A DNA stretch of 64,000 bases from a virus. Positions 30,362-37,653 of this stretch are shown here, piece after piece (position 1 is the first letter of the stretch; each line of letters begins with the position of its first letter). A program made the translations under genes and the position numbers. The notes below the pieces were generated by a model. That model worked only from the letters and a program-made list of their open reading frames with translations, ran no database searches and was not told the origin of the DNA. Location of the stretch: IMG/VR virus record IMGVR_UViG_3300044981_000078, positions 37,669 to 101,668 of that record. One strand, given 5' to 3'.

Positions 30362-30928
30362 ATGAGCGCATTTAAAAATGGAGTCAAGGCAACAGTTATC
30401 TTAGTTTCAATTATGCTGTGCGGTCTATTCATTATGTTTACTATGACTAGACAGACTCCGACTATTGCGTCGGTTCAACCGGAGCTACATACCCCGGAGT
30501 TTCAGAGAGCTTTCTTTTTAGCCGCAGAGGTTTACGGAAAGGCCGGATGCGGAGATCAGGGACTGGCTGAGATGACTGCCAGACACTCAATTCGTACCGG
30601 ACTTCCTCCGCAACTGATCGCGGCCCAGGCATCGACAGAGTCTACATGTAATCCGCTTGCGGTGTCTAATCGCGGAGCGGTCGGGCTCATGCAGATCGTT
30701 CCAAAGACATTCGGTAAGCAGTATGATTTTTCAAAGATCAACCTATTTAATCCGGAAGACAACATGCGGGTCGGAACAGACATTCTTACACAGCTTGTTA
30801 AAGACCACGGGATTAAAGGTGGATTGTACCGCTATTACGGAACCGGCGCAGACCCCATTGGACTGGGCGGCTCCGGATACGCGGACAAGGTACTTCAATT
30901 ATCGGGAAAGACGGAGGTAAGTCGATGA
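30362..30928 (+). CDS. Membrane-anchored lytic transglycosylase
   Basis: This 188-residue protein has an N-terminal anchor (TVILVSIMLCGLFIMFTM). The SLT/lysozyme-like domain has ASTESTCNPLAVS (catalytic Glu), NRGAVGLMQIVPKTFG (the GLMQ..P motif), a NPEDNMRVGTDIL segment and YYGTG near the end. It cleaves peptidoglycan glycan strands in the periplasm, either for lysis or entry. It is adjacent to the secreted SprT-like peptidase and is not in the virion gene block. Confidence 0.85.
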   Translation: MSAFKNGVKATVILVSIMLCGLFIMFTMTRQTPTIASVQPELHTPEFQRAFFLAAEVYGKAGCGDQGLAEMTARHSIRTGLPPQLIAAQASTESTCNPLAVSNRGAVGLMQIVPKTFGKQYDFSKINLFNPEDNMRVGTDILTQLVKDHGIKGGLYRYYGTGADPIGLGGSGYADKVLQLSGKTEVSR

Positions 30929-31533
30929 TACCAACTGAGAAAGACCGGCAGTTCGCCGAGCGCATCTACATCGGATGTGCCAGACTTCGTGCGGACTTAA
31001 CGAAAAACAGGTATCCAAGGCAAGAGCAGCTTGATTTGATCGCCAAACTCCTCGCCGAATCACGCGCCGGGACGACAGGCAGGACCAGTACACCGGGGGA
31101 ATTCGCGGCGGAACTCGTAAACGACTGGATGCACGAATTTGATTCAGAGCGCATCATCGCTCGAATCGCCGCTCGAGACGCCGAACTCGCGCCCAAGCCG
31201 GTGACAGGGCAGACGTTTGAAGAGTGGATGCAAACGCAAAGCTTCAGTTACGAAACCAGCGGCAATGGTATGCGAGGGGCTTGGAACGCCGCCCTTGCGA
31301 CCCAGAACGCCAGCATCGAGAAATTGAGGGGCCAAAATCGCGGATTGATAATGCAACTGGGCACACTAGATTTATTGAACGCCCGCATCGAGGCTGCAGT
31401 GGACTTAGCTAAATCGTGGCAAGAAACTGGTAAGGTACGCAGTCTTGCAACCGATTGGCCCGCGCTCGGAGCGCAGTGTCTAGCCCATGCCGATGCTATT
31501 CTCCGCGCTCTCGGAAGGAAGGTCGAGCCATGA
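30925..31533 (+). CDS. Hypothetical protein in higher-GC segment
   Basis: This 202-residue helical protein has FEEWMQTQSFSY and SIEKLRGQNRGLIMQLGTL segments. No catalytic motif. Bases from about 30.9 to 32.4 kb look richer in G+C than the flanks, hinting at separate acquisition. ATGA overlaps on both sides. Confidence 0.55.
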   Translation: MIPTEKDRQFAERIYIGCARLRADLTKNRYPRQEQLDLIAKLLAESRAGTTGRTSTPGEFAAELVNDWMHEFDSERIIARIAARDAELAPKPVTGQTFEEWMQTQSFSYETSGNGMRGAWNAALATQNASIEKLRGQNRGLIMQLGTLDLLNARIEAAVDLAKSWQETGKVRSLATDWPALGAQCLAHADAILRALGRKVEP

Positions 31534-32519
31534 GATTGACACCGGAACAAATAGAGCGATGTAAGGAAGAGTTTTCTGAGAGTGGTTGGACGGTGAATGA
31601 CCTCATCGACACCATTGACGCCCTCACCGCCGAACGCGATAAGGCACGTGGAATACAGGCTGAAAAAGGCCCCAACGCGGATATAGCTCGTGGGCGATCT
31701 GCCTACCGCGACATTCTTGATTATCTTCAGGATTTTCGGAAGATGTCGAAGCGGGAGTTTTGCGAGACTCATGGCGAGGATGTATGGATAGCCTTCGCGG
31801 ACTTCGGAGATGTAGCTCGCGGGCAGGCGCTGCAGATCGCGGGTGAAATAGTAAGGAACGAATTGAAGCTATGGCCGCCGCTAGCAGAAAGTGTGCGGGC
31901 CATCCAGCGGGCTGAGGAGCACGACAAGCAGGTTGCAGCCGCGACGTTCGACCAGTTCGCCGACATCGCGCTCTCGGTCTACGGGATTCCGGCTGGCAAG
32001 CACACGCCTGAGTCATTGCTGGCGGCGGTTGCAGCCGAGGCGCGGCGGGATGAACGCAATGAGATAAAGTCGTTTTGCGATATTCCAAATCCACACTTTT
32101 ACTCCGATTATATGAGCGGAGCACAATGGGTGCGAGACAAAATTATCGAGCGGGCCAATCGTCTCGCCGCCCTTCCCGCGTCAGGGCAAGCGCAGCAACA
32201 GGCAAGTGTGTCGTCGATTTGTCAAATACATAATCAACCGATGGTGCTTACCTTTTATGACCGTCCTGGAAGTCCGCCAGGAAACACTTGGGTGTGCCAA
32301 ACGTGCGTTGCGATTAGACGAGCAGGGCATCGAATTGATGCATTAGAGGCAGTTATGAATTCACAAGATGTAGCCGACGTTGACGCTAACATAAGGAAAA
32401 CCGACAATCTCGGCGGGTATCCAGATCGTTGTGTGCATAGTCGTTCGCTAGATGTTTCTTGCGCATCGTGTGAACGATACGGAAAGTTGAGGTATATAAT
32501 TTCTAAAAATAGTGCTTGA
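31530..32519 (+). CDS. Hypothetical protein with C-terminal Cys pairs
   Basis: This 329-residue protein starts at ATG 31530 after GGAAGGAAGG. The first 230 residues are helical, Ala/Glu-rich (LTAERDKARGIQAEKG). The C-terminal 100 residues hold CQIHNQP...CQTC and CVHSRSLDVSCASC, likely zinc-binding. No known family. The end overlaps the -35 of the integrase-side promoter. Confidence 0.55.
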   Translation: MRLTPEQIERCKEEFSESGWTVNDLIDTIDALTAERDKARGIQAEKGPNADIARGRSAYRDILDYLQDFRKMSKREFCETHGEDVWIAFADFGDVARGQALQIAGEIVRNELKLWPPLAESVRAIQRAEEHDKQVAAATFDQFADIALSVYGIPAGKHTPESLLAAVAAEARRDERNEIKSFCDIPNPHFYSDYMSGAQWVRDKIIERANRLAALPASGQAQQQASVSSICQIHNQPMVLTFYDRPGSPPGNTWVCQTCVAIRRAGHRIDALEAVMNSQDVADVDANIRKTDNLGGYPDRCVHSRSLDVSCASCERYGKLRYIISKNSA

Positions 32520-32569
32520 CATCCTGGGGATAATACGCTATCCTACCTGGGATAACTATAGATTATCCC
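32516..32569 (+). promoter_or_regulatory. Promoter with overlapping palindromic operators
   Basis: TTGACA (32516-32521), 17 bases, TATCCT (32539-32544). GGATA (32528-32532) faces TATCC (32539-32543), which is the -10 itself, and a second, perfect dyad GGGATAA-CTATAGA-TTATCCC spans 32549-32569 over the start site. Four related half-sites of GGATAA type in 42 bases are what a dimeric repressor would need. Confidence 0.65.
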
Positions 32570-32581
32570 TGCGAGGACATT

Positions 32582-32869
32582 ATGAAGCCAATGGAAAAAA
32601 TGTGTGATAGTTGCCCCTTCGGTCATACGGAGGAACAAGAGCACATGCGTAAATCGCTTCAACGCGGCAGGTTCAATGAGATTTGCCAGTCTGTGTTTCA
32701 GGGCTACGTATTCGCGTGCCACAAAACAACGACTCATGATGATGACGACGGTGAGTGGGTTCCGACTGAAAGAGATCGGGAGTGCGCCGGGGCAATATTG
32801 TTTCGAGAGGCCGCTATCGCTAACCGAGAAGAAGCCGAACGACGGGCGCGGAAAGTGCCCAAGTCATGA
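32582..32869 (+). CDS. Small Cys-rich protein before integrase
   Basis: This 95-residue protein has CDSCPFGH near the start, CQSVFQGYVFACHK in the middle and a last Cys (RECAG), resembling a zinc-binding fold. The ATGA overlap with the integrase suggests it is co-expressed and might be an excisionase or directionality factor, but no helix-turn-helix is visible. Confidence 0.55.
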   Translation: MKPMEKMCDSCPFGHTEEQEHMRKSLQRGRFNEICQSVFQGYVFACHKTTTHDDDDGEWVPTERDRECAGAILFREAAIANREEAERRARKVPKS

Positions 32870-33789
32870 AGATCACATTCGAGTCCCAAGCCCGCAAGTT
32901 TTTAGCTGACGGCGCTACCCGGAAGCGTAACCCGCTTCGACCGGCGACTCTACGGACCTACAAGTCCCAGATTGAAACCCATCTTATCCCCCTTATTGGT
33001 AGAATGGGGCTCAATCTCGTTGGAAACAAAGTACTTAGTGATGTTGTGACCAAACTAAGCGAGCAGGGGCTATCCCCGCGCACAATCACTCTTAACATCA
33101 CTATTATCAAGAAGATACGGAAGAGTGCGATCACCGAAAATGGGGACCAGATGTTCCCGTATGAATGGAACACCGAGGTAATCGACGCGCCGTCTGTACA
33201 GGACGATAAAAAGGCCACAGTTAGCGCCCAGGCGGTCCAGGACGCAATTTCTAAGGCCGAACCGTCCCAGAAGGCTCTGTATGCGTTATTGGCCGGTACG
33301 GGACTCCGTATCGCGGAAGCCCGGGCCATTAAGCTCGTCCCCGACGACGGGGTCAGCACGGTTTGGCTCCCCAAGGAATCGAAGATAATCATACGCCAGC
33401 AGATGACCCGGACTGGGCTTGCAGCTACTAAGACCTCGGCGGGGGTTCGCGAAGTTGACCTTGCACCGGAGTTGAACGAATTCTTGGGCGCTCCTGTCGC
33501 TGATAAACTCGGGCTTTCGAAAGACTTCCTGCTGTTTTCAGACTGCGAAAACTGTTACCGCACTCACTTGGAGAAGGACGGGATTGCCGGTGGCTTCCAT
33601 GCGTTCCGGCGGTTCCGGGTGACCCACCTAAAGCTTCAGGGTGTCCCGGACGCGATCATCAAGTTTTGGATCGGTCACGCTGCTGGAAACATCACCGAGG
33701 TCTATACCCAGGTCGGCGGCGAGATTCAGTCGCGCAAGGATTGGGCGGCTAAGGCTGGACTAGGGTTCAAACTATCGGAGGTCTCGTGA
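32866..33789 (+). CDS. Tyrosine recombinase (integrase)
   Basis: This 307-residue protein has an N-terminal SAM-like core-binding domain with LRPATLRTYKSQIETHLIPL. The catalytic domain carries AGTGLRIAEARAIKL (first Arg), TKTSAGVREVDL (Lys), GFHAFRRFRVTHLK (HxxR), FWIGHAAGNITEVYT (second His and Tyr nucleophile). All residues needed are present. It implies lysogeny or site-specific recombination; no attachment site could be identified. Confidence 0.9.
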   Translation: MKITFESQARKFLADGATRKRNPLRPATLRTYKSQIETHLIPLIGRMGLNLVGNKVLSDVVTKLSEQGLSPRTITLNITIIKKIRKSAITENGDQMFPYEWNTEVIDAPSVQDDKKATVSAQAVQDAISKAEPSQKALYALLAGTGLRIAEARAIKLVPDDGVSTVWLPKESKIIIRQQMTRTGLAATKTSAGVREVDLAPELNEFLGAPVADKLGLSKDFLLFSDCENCYRTHLEKDGIAGGFHAFRRFRVTHLKLQGVPDAIIKFWIGHAAGNITEVYTQVGGEIQSRKDWAAKAGLGFKLSEVS

Positions 33790-33905
33790 AATTTATAATT
33801 CTAGTTCTAACTATTTCTAGCTTGCTCACGCTTTGCGGGTGCCCGGATAACGATGATCATCATCCCGGGTCCGGGCGATCTTGCGTGCAGAGGAAACACA
33901 AATGA
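33786..33905 (+). CDS. 39-residue lipoprotein
   Basis: GTG 33786 overlaps the integrase stop (GTGA). The product MKFIILVLTISSLLTLCGC... has a hydrophobic signal with lipobox LTLC and a short His/Asp/Gly tail (DNDDHHPGSG). It ends in an ATGA overlap with the next gene. It may be an envelope or spanin-type lipoprotein; the function is unproven. Confidence 0.55.
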   Translation: MKFIILVLTISSLLTLCGCPDNDDHHPGSGRSCVQRKHK

Positions 33906-34078
33906 GATATCAGCCGATATATTTCAGACGCACGGATACTGTAATCCCTCCTCGACCAATAAGACCGGGTGAAATAATTCCTATTGAAGATATAAACGAC
34001 GCATTTAATTTTCTTGAGCTTCGCATAGTCCCGGACCCGGATCACCAATCATCGCTCGACTACTTGAAGGGCGTATGA
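33902..34078 (+). CDS. Hypothetical small protein
   Basis: This 58-residue protein starts at ATG 33902 after AGAGGAAACACAA. Pro/Ile-rich N-terminal half (VIPPRPIRPGEIIPIEDI). Unknown function. Confidence 0.5.
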   Translation: MRYQPIYFRRTDTVIPPRPIRPGEIIPIEDINDAFNFLELRIVPDPDHQSSLDYLKGV

Positions 34079-34206
34079 GCTTTTTATGGCACTGGCTTAG
34101 ACATCGAATAGGATTTTGCGCCCGGTGGTGCGCGTTCTGCCTGGTTCGAGAGCACTATGAAATATTCCACGGAGAAAACAGACTTGACACTGACTCTCGA
34201 ACTTGA
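34075..34206 (+). CDS. Short Cys/Trp-rich protein
   Basis: ATG 34075 overlaps the preceding TGA; 43 residues (MSFLWHWLRHRIGFCARWCA...). The overlap arrangement supports it, but the sequence matches nothing known. Its 3' end contains the -35 of the following promoter. Confidence 0.4.
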   Translation: MSFLWHWLRHRIGFCARWCAFCLVREHYEIFHGENRLDTDSRT

Positions 34207-34212
34207 TATAAG
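34184..34212 (+). promoter_or_regulatory. Near-consensus sigma-70 promoter
   Basis: TTGACA (34184-34189), 17 bases, TATAAG (34207-34212). It starts the operon leading to the NAD+-related genes. Confidence 0.7.
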
Positions 34213-34220
34213 GGATTGAG

Positions 34221-34448
34221 ATGAATCCAACATGGAAGGAAAGACTGACTGAAGCCGGATTCAAGTTTGACGGTCACTCGACCAACGGTTCAGCGCAGGA
34301 GCAGGAGAAAGTTATCGATCAGATGTTGGATGAATTTATTATTCGATTGCGTTTGATCGGTTCGCAGTGCGAGGCCGGGGGGCACAAGTCCAGGGCTCGT
34401 ATGTTTCGGGCCTTGGCAAAATCATTCGAAGCGAGGTATAGACTGTGA
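34221..34448 (+). CDS. Hypothetical helical protein
   Basis: This 75-residue protein, first after the promoter, starts only nine bases past the -10, so translation would be close to leaderless. Helical, with a basic C-terminus (HKSRARMFRALAKSFEAR). GTGA overlap with the next gene. Confidence 0.5.
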   Translation: MNPTWKERLTEAGFKFDGHSTNGSAQEQEKVIDQMLDEFIIRLRLIGSQCEAGGHKSRARMFRALAKSFEARYRL

Positions 34449-34627
34449 CACTACTTAAACTGTTAGGAATTGTTGCTCTACTTGGGTTAATCGGCTCATA
34501 TTTCTTAATTCGTGAGGCGCAACGCGAGGATGAAACTTTTCTACAACAAAACCACTGTGTTTTGAAAAAGGACGTATTTGGGTTTAAGACTTATATTTGC
34601 GACGGTGGAATGGAGGTCGTACGATGA
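34445..34627 (+). CDS. Small membrane protein
   Basis: This 60-residue protein starts at GTG. One transmembrane helix (LLKLLGIVALLGLIGSYFLI), then a short domain with two cysteines. ATGA overlap to the next membrane protein. Confidence 0.55.
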   Translation: MTLLKLLGIVALLGLIGSYFLIREAQREDETFLQQNHCVLKKDVFGFKTYICDGGMEVVR

Positions 34628-35007
34628 TTCCACAAAACACTGATGAAAAGCCGTTCTTCGAGTTAACCGCGCAATTGACATGTGGGGCGCTCATTAAATT
34701 TCTCCAACCCGAACGGGATATGAATATCACGGTCACCCTGACCCCACCACCCGGAGTACCGATCTCAGATGTAGCGGACATCAAAAACGATAAGTTGACT
34801 GTCCGTTCTACTGTTGATAGTATGGTCGGTGTCTATCAGGTCTTGAAGCACATGGCTCACGATAGTCACAACACACAGAAGTTCCCGTGGCTTATCTTTA
34901 GCCTAGGGGCAGCCTTAATGTTTTTAACCGGGAACATAGCTCACTATGTTATCGGTGGTATTCTAATCATGTACTCAGTGGTTAAATTAAAAGCGAAAGA
35001 GGCATAA
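34624..35007 (+). CDS. Membrane protein with C-terminal TM pair
   Basis: This 127-residue protein starts at ATG 34624. The first ~85 residues are soluble (beta-like, with TVTLTPPPGVPIS); the C-terminus has two hydrophobic helices, WLIFSLGAALMFLTGNIA and YVIGGILIMYSVV, ending KLKAKEA. Together with the gene before it could form an envelope complex or a holin pair; unproven. Confidence 0.55.
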   Translation: MIPQNTDEKPFFELTAQLTCGALIKFLQPERDMNITVTLTPPPGVPISDVADIKNDKLTVRSTVDSMVGVYQVLKHMAHDSHNTQKFPWLIFSLGAALMFLTGNIAHYVIGGILIMYSVVKLKAKEA

Positions 35008-35008
35008 C

Positions 35009-35404
35009 ATGCAGCTAAATATCAGGACCCCAAAGAAGCAACTATTTTCAAGTGGCAAGGTGTTCTATGTACCGTCGAAGTCAGGCGGAGAAGAGCACAT
35101 TGTCGTCCAGGTTGACGGTCGGCTATTCTGTGACTGCAAAGACTTCATGACCAGGAAATTACCGTTACTCGGGACCAGCGGTTTCTCGCACTGCACACAC
35201 GGTAAGCAGGTCGCCACACTCAGCATGGGCACAGATTCGACTACGGTACAACACATATCGAAAAGATATGGGGTGTTCACTCCTGCCGGATATCGGTCAC
35301 ACGATCTACCGAATGATTATCCGTCGCTCGCATTAGCTAAGAGCGCAATTCGGGCTCACGAACGCCTAAACGGCAAGGTTGGGCGGGTCGCCCGTGCTCT
35401 CTAA
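35009..35404 (+). CDS. SWIM zinc-finger-like protein
   Basis: This 131-residue protein contains FCDCKDF followed after about 16 residues by CTHGKQ, the CxCx(n)CxH signature of SWIM zinc fingers, preceded by the usual strand pair (HIVVQVDGRL). SWIM domains bind DNA or protein and occur with Swi2/Snf2 ATPases and recombination factors; the partner here is unknown. Confidence 0.65.
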   Translation: MQLNIRTPKKQLFSSGKVFYVPSKSGGEEHIVVQVDGRLFCDCKDFMTRKLPLLGTSGFSHCTHGKQVATLSMGTDSTTVQHISKRYGVFTPAGYRSHDLPNDYPSLALAKSAIRAHERLNGKVGRVARAL

Positions 35405-35486
35405 GCGGATCGCGGTCGGCTTCGGGTTCATTGTTATCATGTTTCTAATTTTGTTAGCGCAAGCGATCTATCGAGGGAGACTATGA
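35394..35486 (+). CDS. 30-residue single-TM peptide
   Basis: GTG 35394 to TGA 35484-35486 encodes MLSKRIAVGFGFIVIMFLIL...: a basic N-terminus, one hydrophobic helix and a basic tail. It overlaps both neighbours (11 and four bases). Composition and overlaps support a real small membrane peptide. Confidence 0.4.
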   Translation: MLSKRIAVGFGFIVIMFLILLAQAIYRGRL

Positions 35487-35674
35487 TAAATCCTGATTCG
35501 ATCAAGATTGTCGGCACAGAAAACACGATGAAATACATCGTTCAATATTACGATGACGGGCCCCGCGAACTAATTATTCATTGGACGGTGGCTAAGATTA
35601 TTAGTGCGGCGGTCGAACAGGGACGCGGGCAGGTTCAATCGGAAGTTAAGAAAGCACTAGATATACTGAGGTAA
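35483..35674 (+). CDS. Hypothetical small protein
   Basis: This 63-residue protein has an ATGA overlap with the TM peptide and an amphipathic C-terminal helix (VQSEVKKALDIL). No family recognised. Confidence 0.5.
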   Translation: MINPDSIKIVGTENTMKYIVQYYDDGPRELIIHWTVAKIISAAVEQGRGQVQSEVKKALDILR

Positions 35675-35676
35675 CC

Positions 35677-35946
35677 ATGCTAATGAAACGAGATCGTGTT
35701 TTAATTAACGCTGAAGTTGAGGAAGAAGTCAACGGCGGATATCTGGTGAGTATCTGGACTGTCAATGGAAAGCGATCTTTTCCAATCGAACGAGAAGAGA
35801 TACAGTTTCAATTTTTGCGAGCGGTAACACCGGTTGACGAGCACGGACCGGCTATCGAACATCACCCTATTGCAGTGATTCGAGAGATGCGTGAAGAATA
35901 CGAGCCGAACACGGAGGAAAACTTTGAACCCTATATTCCTGATTGA
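35677..35946 (+). CDS. Hypothetical acidic protein
   Basis: This 89-residue protein starts at ATG 35677 or 35683. A beta-rich first half and an acidic tail (REMREEYEPNTEENFEPYI). It overlaps the Nampt-like gene by 23 bases and contains its GGAGGAAA ribosome site. Confidence 0.5.
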   Translation: MLMKRDRVLINAEVEEEVNGGYLVSIWTVNGKRSFPIEREEIQFQFLRAVTPVDEHGPAIEHHPIAVIREMREEYEPNTEENFEPYIPD

Positions 35947-37372
35947 TTTCTATAAGGTCGGGCATGTTATCCAATACGCGCCCGGTACGAAACAGGTCTG
36001 GTCAAACTGGACCGCACGAAGCTCCAGGACCGGTCGGAAGTCGGTCGTCTTCTTTGGGCTACAATATTTTCTCAAGAAATATTTGATCGAGGAATTTGAA
36101 GACAACTTCTTCAGTCGTCCGATTCAAGAGATTCTTGCAGAGTACCGAGTCTTTATCGAGGCGACCCTTGGAGTCAAGAATCCAAAGATCGATCATATCG
36201 AATACTTACATTCGCTCGGCTATCTGCCACTCGACTTCTATGCGTTACCGGAGGGGGTCACAGTTCCGATCCGTGTGCCGTCAGTTGTTGTCACCAATAC
36301 CGACGATAACTGCTTCTGGCTGCCAAACTATATTGAGTCGATCATGTCTGCGATCTTGTGGAAACCGAGCACCAGCGCGACGACCGCTCAGGAATATAGA
36401 AATTTATTTTTAAAACACGCCAGACGGTCCGGCGAGATTGACTTCGAGTTTGTCAATTACCAGGGGCACGATTTCTCGATGCGCGGTATGTCCGGTATCG
36501 AGGATATTATTCTATCCGGAATGGGCCATCTGACCAGCTTCAACGGCACCGATACAGTTCCAGCGATTGTCGCGGCGCACAAGTATTATGGAGCGGACTA
36601 CTCAATCGGCGGATCGGTGCCCGCGACAGAGCACTCGGTGATGTGCAGCTACGGACAGGAAGACGAGTTTGAGACCTTCCGTCATCTGATCGAGGATATC
36701 TATCCGACCGGTATAGTCAGTATTGTTTCGGATACCTGGGACCTCTGGAAAGTACTTACGGATTATATTCCCAAGCTCAAAGATAAGATTCTAGCCAGAA
36801 ATGGAAAGATTGTGATTCGCCCTGATTCCGGAGACCCTGTAAAAATTATTTGTGGATACGATCCGTACTTTGGGGATTCTCCAGAAATTAAAGGGACATT
36901 GCGACTGCTTGCCGAAGCCCTAGGCACAACCCCAGGACCCAGCCTGCCATACATCAATAAGGGAGGGGCGATCTATGGTGACGCTATTACTCTTGAACGT
37001 GCCGATCAAATTCTTACTCGTATCATTGATGAACTTCATCTATCTCCATACAATATGGTGTTTGGCATTGGCTCCTACACTTATGAATTTGTGACTCGGG
37101 ATACCTACGGGCACGCGATGAAGGCCACGGCAATTAGAAACAAAGACGGAGTTAAACCTATCTTCAAGGACCCAAAGACCGACGACGGTGTAAAGAAGTC
37201 ACTCAAGGGCATCCCGGCGGTCTATCTGTGCCCGGACACCAACGAGTACTTCGCGGTAGACCAGATGCCTCCGTCTGCACTGGACGGGTGTGCGTTTCAT
37301 AAGGTATTCTCCAACGGTAGGTTGTTGATCGATCAAACTTTCGATGAAATAAGAAAGAGGGTGCGTGAATGA
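35924..37372 (+). CDS. Nampt-like enzyme (candidate Namat of NARP1)
   Basis: This 482-residue protein resembles nicotinamide phosphoribosyltransferase. Segments in order: LIDFYKVGHVIQYAPGT, the GHDFSMRGMSG loop, GSVPATEHSVMCSYG with the catalytic-type His, IVIRPDSGDP (phosphoribosyl site), GAIYGDAITLERA, and FGIGSYTYEFVTRDT. I chose TTG 35924 because GGAGGAAA lies directly upstream at 35913-35920. Nampt joins nicotinamide to PRPP giving NMN; in the phage NARP1 pathway the homologous Namat joins nicotinamide to ADPR-pyrophosphate giving NAD+ directly. A Prs-like gene follows one gene later, and no NMN adenylyltransferase is seen, which favours NARP1. Sequence alone does not settle the substrate. 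Confidence 0.85.
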   Translation: MNPIFLIDFYKVGHVIQYAPGTKQVWSNWTARSSRTGRKSVVFFGLQYFLKKYLIEEFEDNFFSRPIQEILAEYRVFIEATLGVKNPKIDHIEYLHSLGYLPLDFYALPEGVTVPIRVPSVVVTNTDDNCFWLPNYIESIMSAILWKPSTSATTAQEYRNLFLKHARRSGEIDFEFVNYQGHDFSMRGMSGIEDIILSGMGHLTSFNGTDTVPAIVAAHKYYGADYSIGGSVPATEHSVMCSYGQEDEFETFRHLIEDIYPTGIVSIVSDTWDLWKVLTDYIPKLKDKILARNGKIVIRPDSGDPVKIICGYDPYFGDSPEIKGTLRLLAEALGTTPGPSLPYINKGGAIYGDAITLERADQILTRIIDELHLSPYNMVFGIGSYTYEFVTRDTYGHAMKATAIRNKDGVKPIFKDPKTDDGVKKSLKGIPAVYLCPDTNEYFAVDQMPPSALDGCAFHKVFSNGRLLIDQTFDEIRKRVRE

Positions 37373-37653
37373 GTGATAAGAAAGTTGCAAGAAGTTTAGA
37401 AGAGGCTAGAGAGATGGATCGAGATCACAGTTTAGACGGTTTTCCAGAGAGAATCTATATAGCCGATGCTAAAGTTTATAGTTATATGGATTATAAAACA
37501 ATTTCTCGGGCCTTTGAAGATATTGAACAGGCTGTTCCGGCGGGAGAGCCCGTCGAAGTCGGAATCTACCAGCTTGTCCAAACCGCAAAGTTTCAGAAGA
37601 CTGCGGTCGAGGTCAAGACCTTAAAGGAACTAAAAGATGATTCTAACAATTAA
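37369..37653 (+). CDS. Hypothetical protein between the NAD+ genes
   Basis: This 94-residue acidic, soluble protein has an ATGA overlap with the Nampt-like gene and overlaps the Prs-like gene by 17 bases. No motif. Tight coupling suggests it may serve the same pathway or simply ride along. Confidence 0.55.
   Translation: MSDKKVARSLEEAREMDRDHSLDGFPERIYIADAKVYSYMDYKTISRAFEDIEQAVPAGEPVEVGIYQLVQTAKFQKTAVEVKTLKELKDDSNN

Noticed and set aside
33790-33905. An attP site downstream of the integrase.
   Set aside because: No direct-repeat core or tRNA-like segment was found near the integrase; the small lipoprotein gene fills the region.
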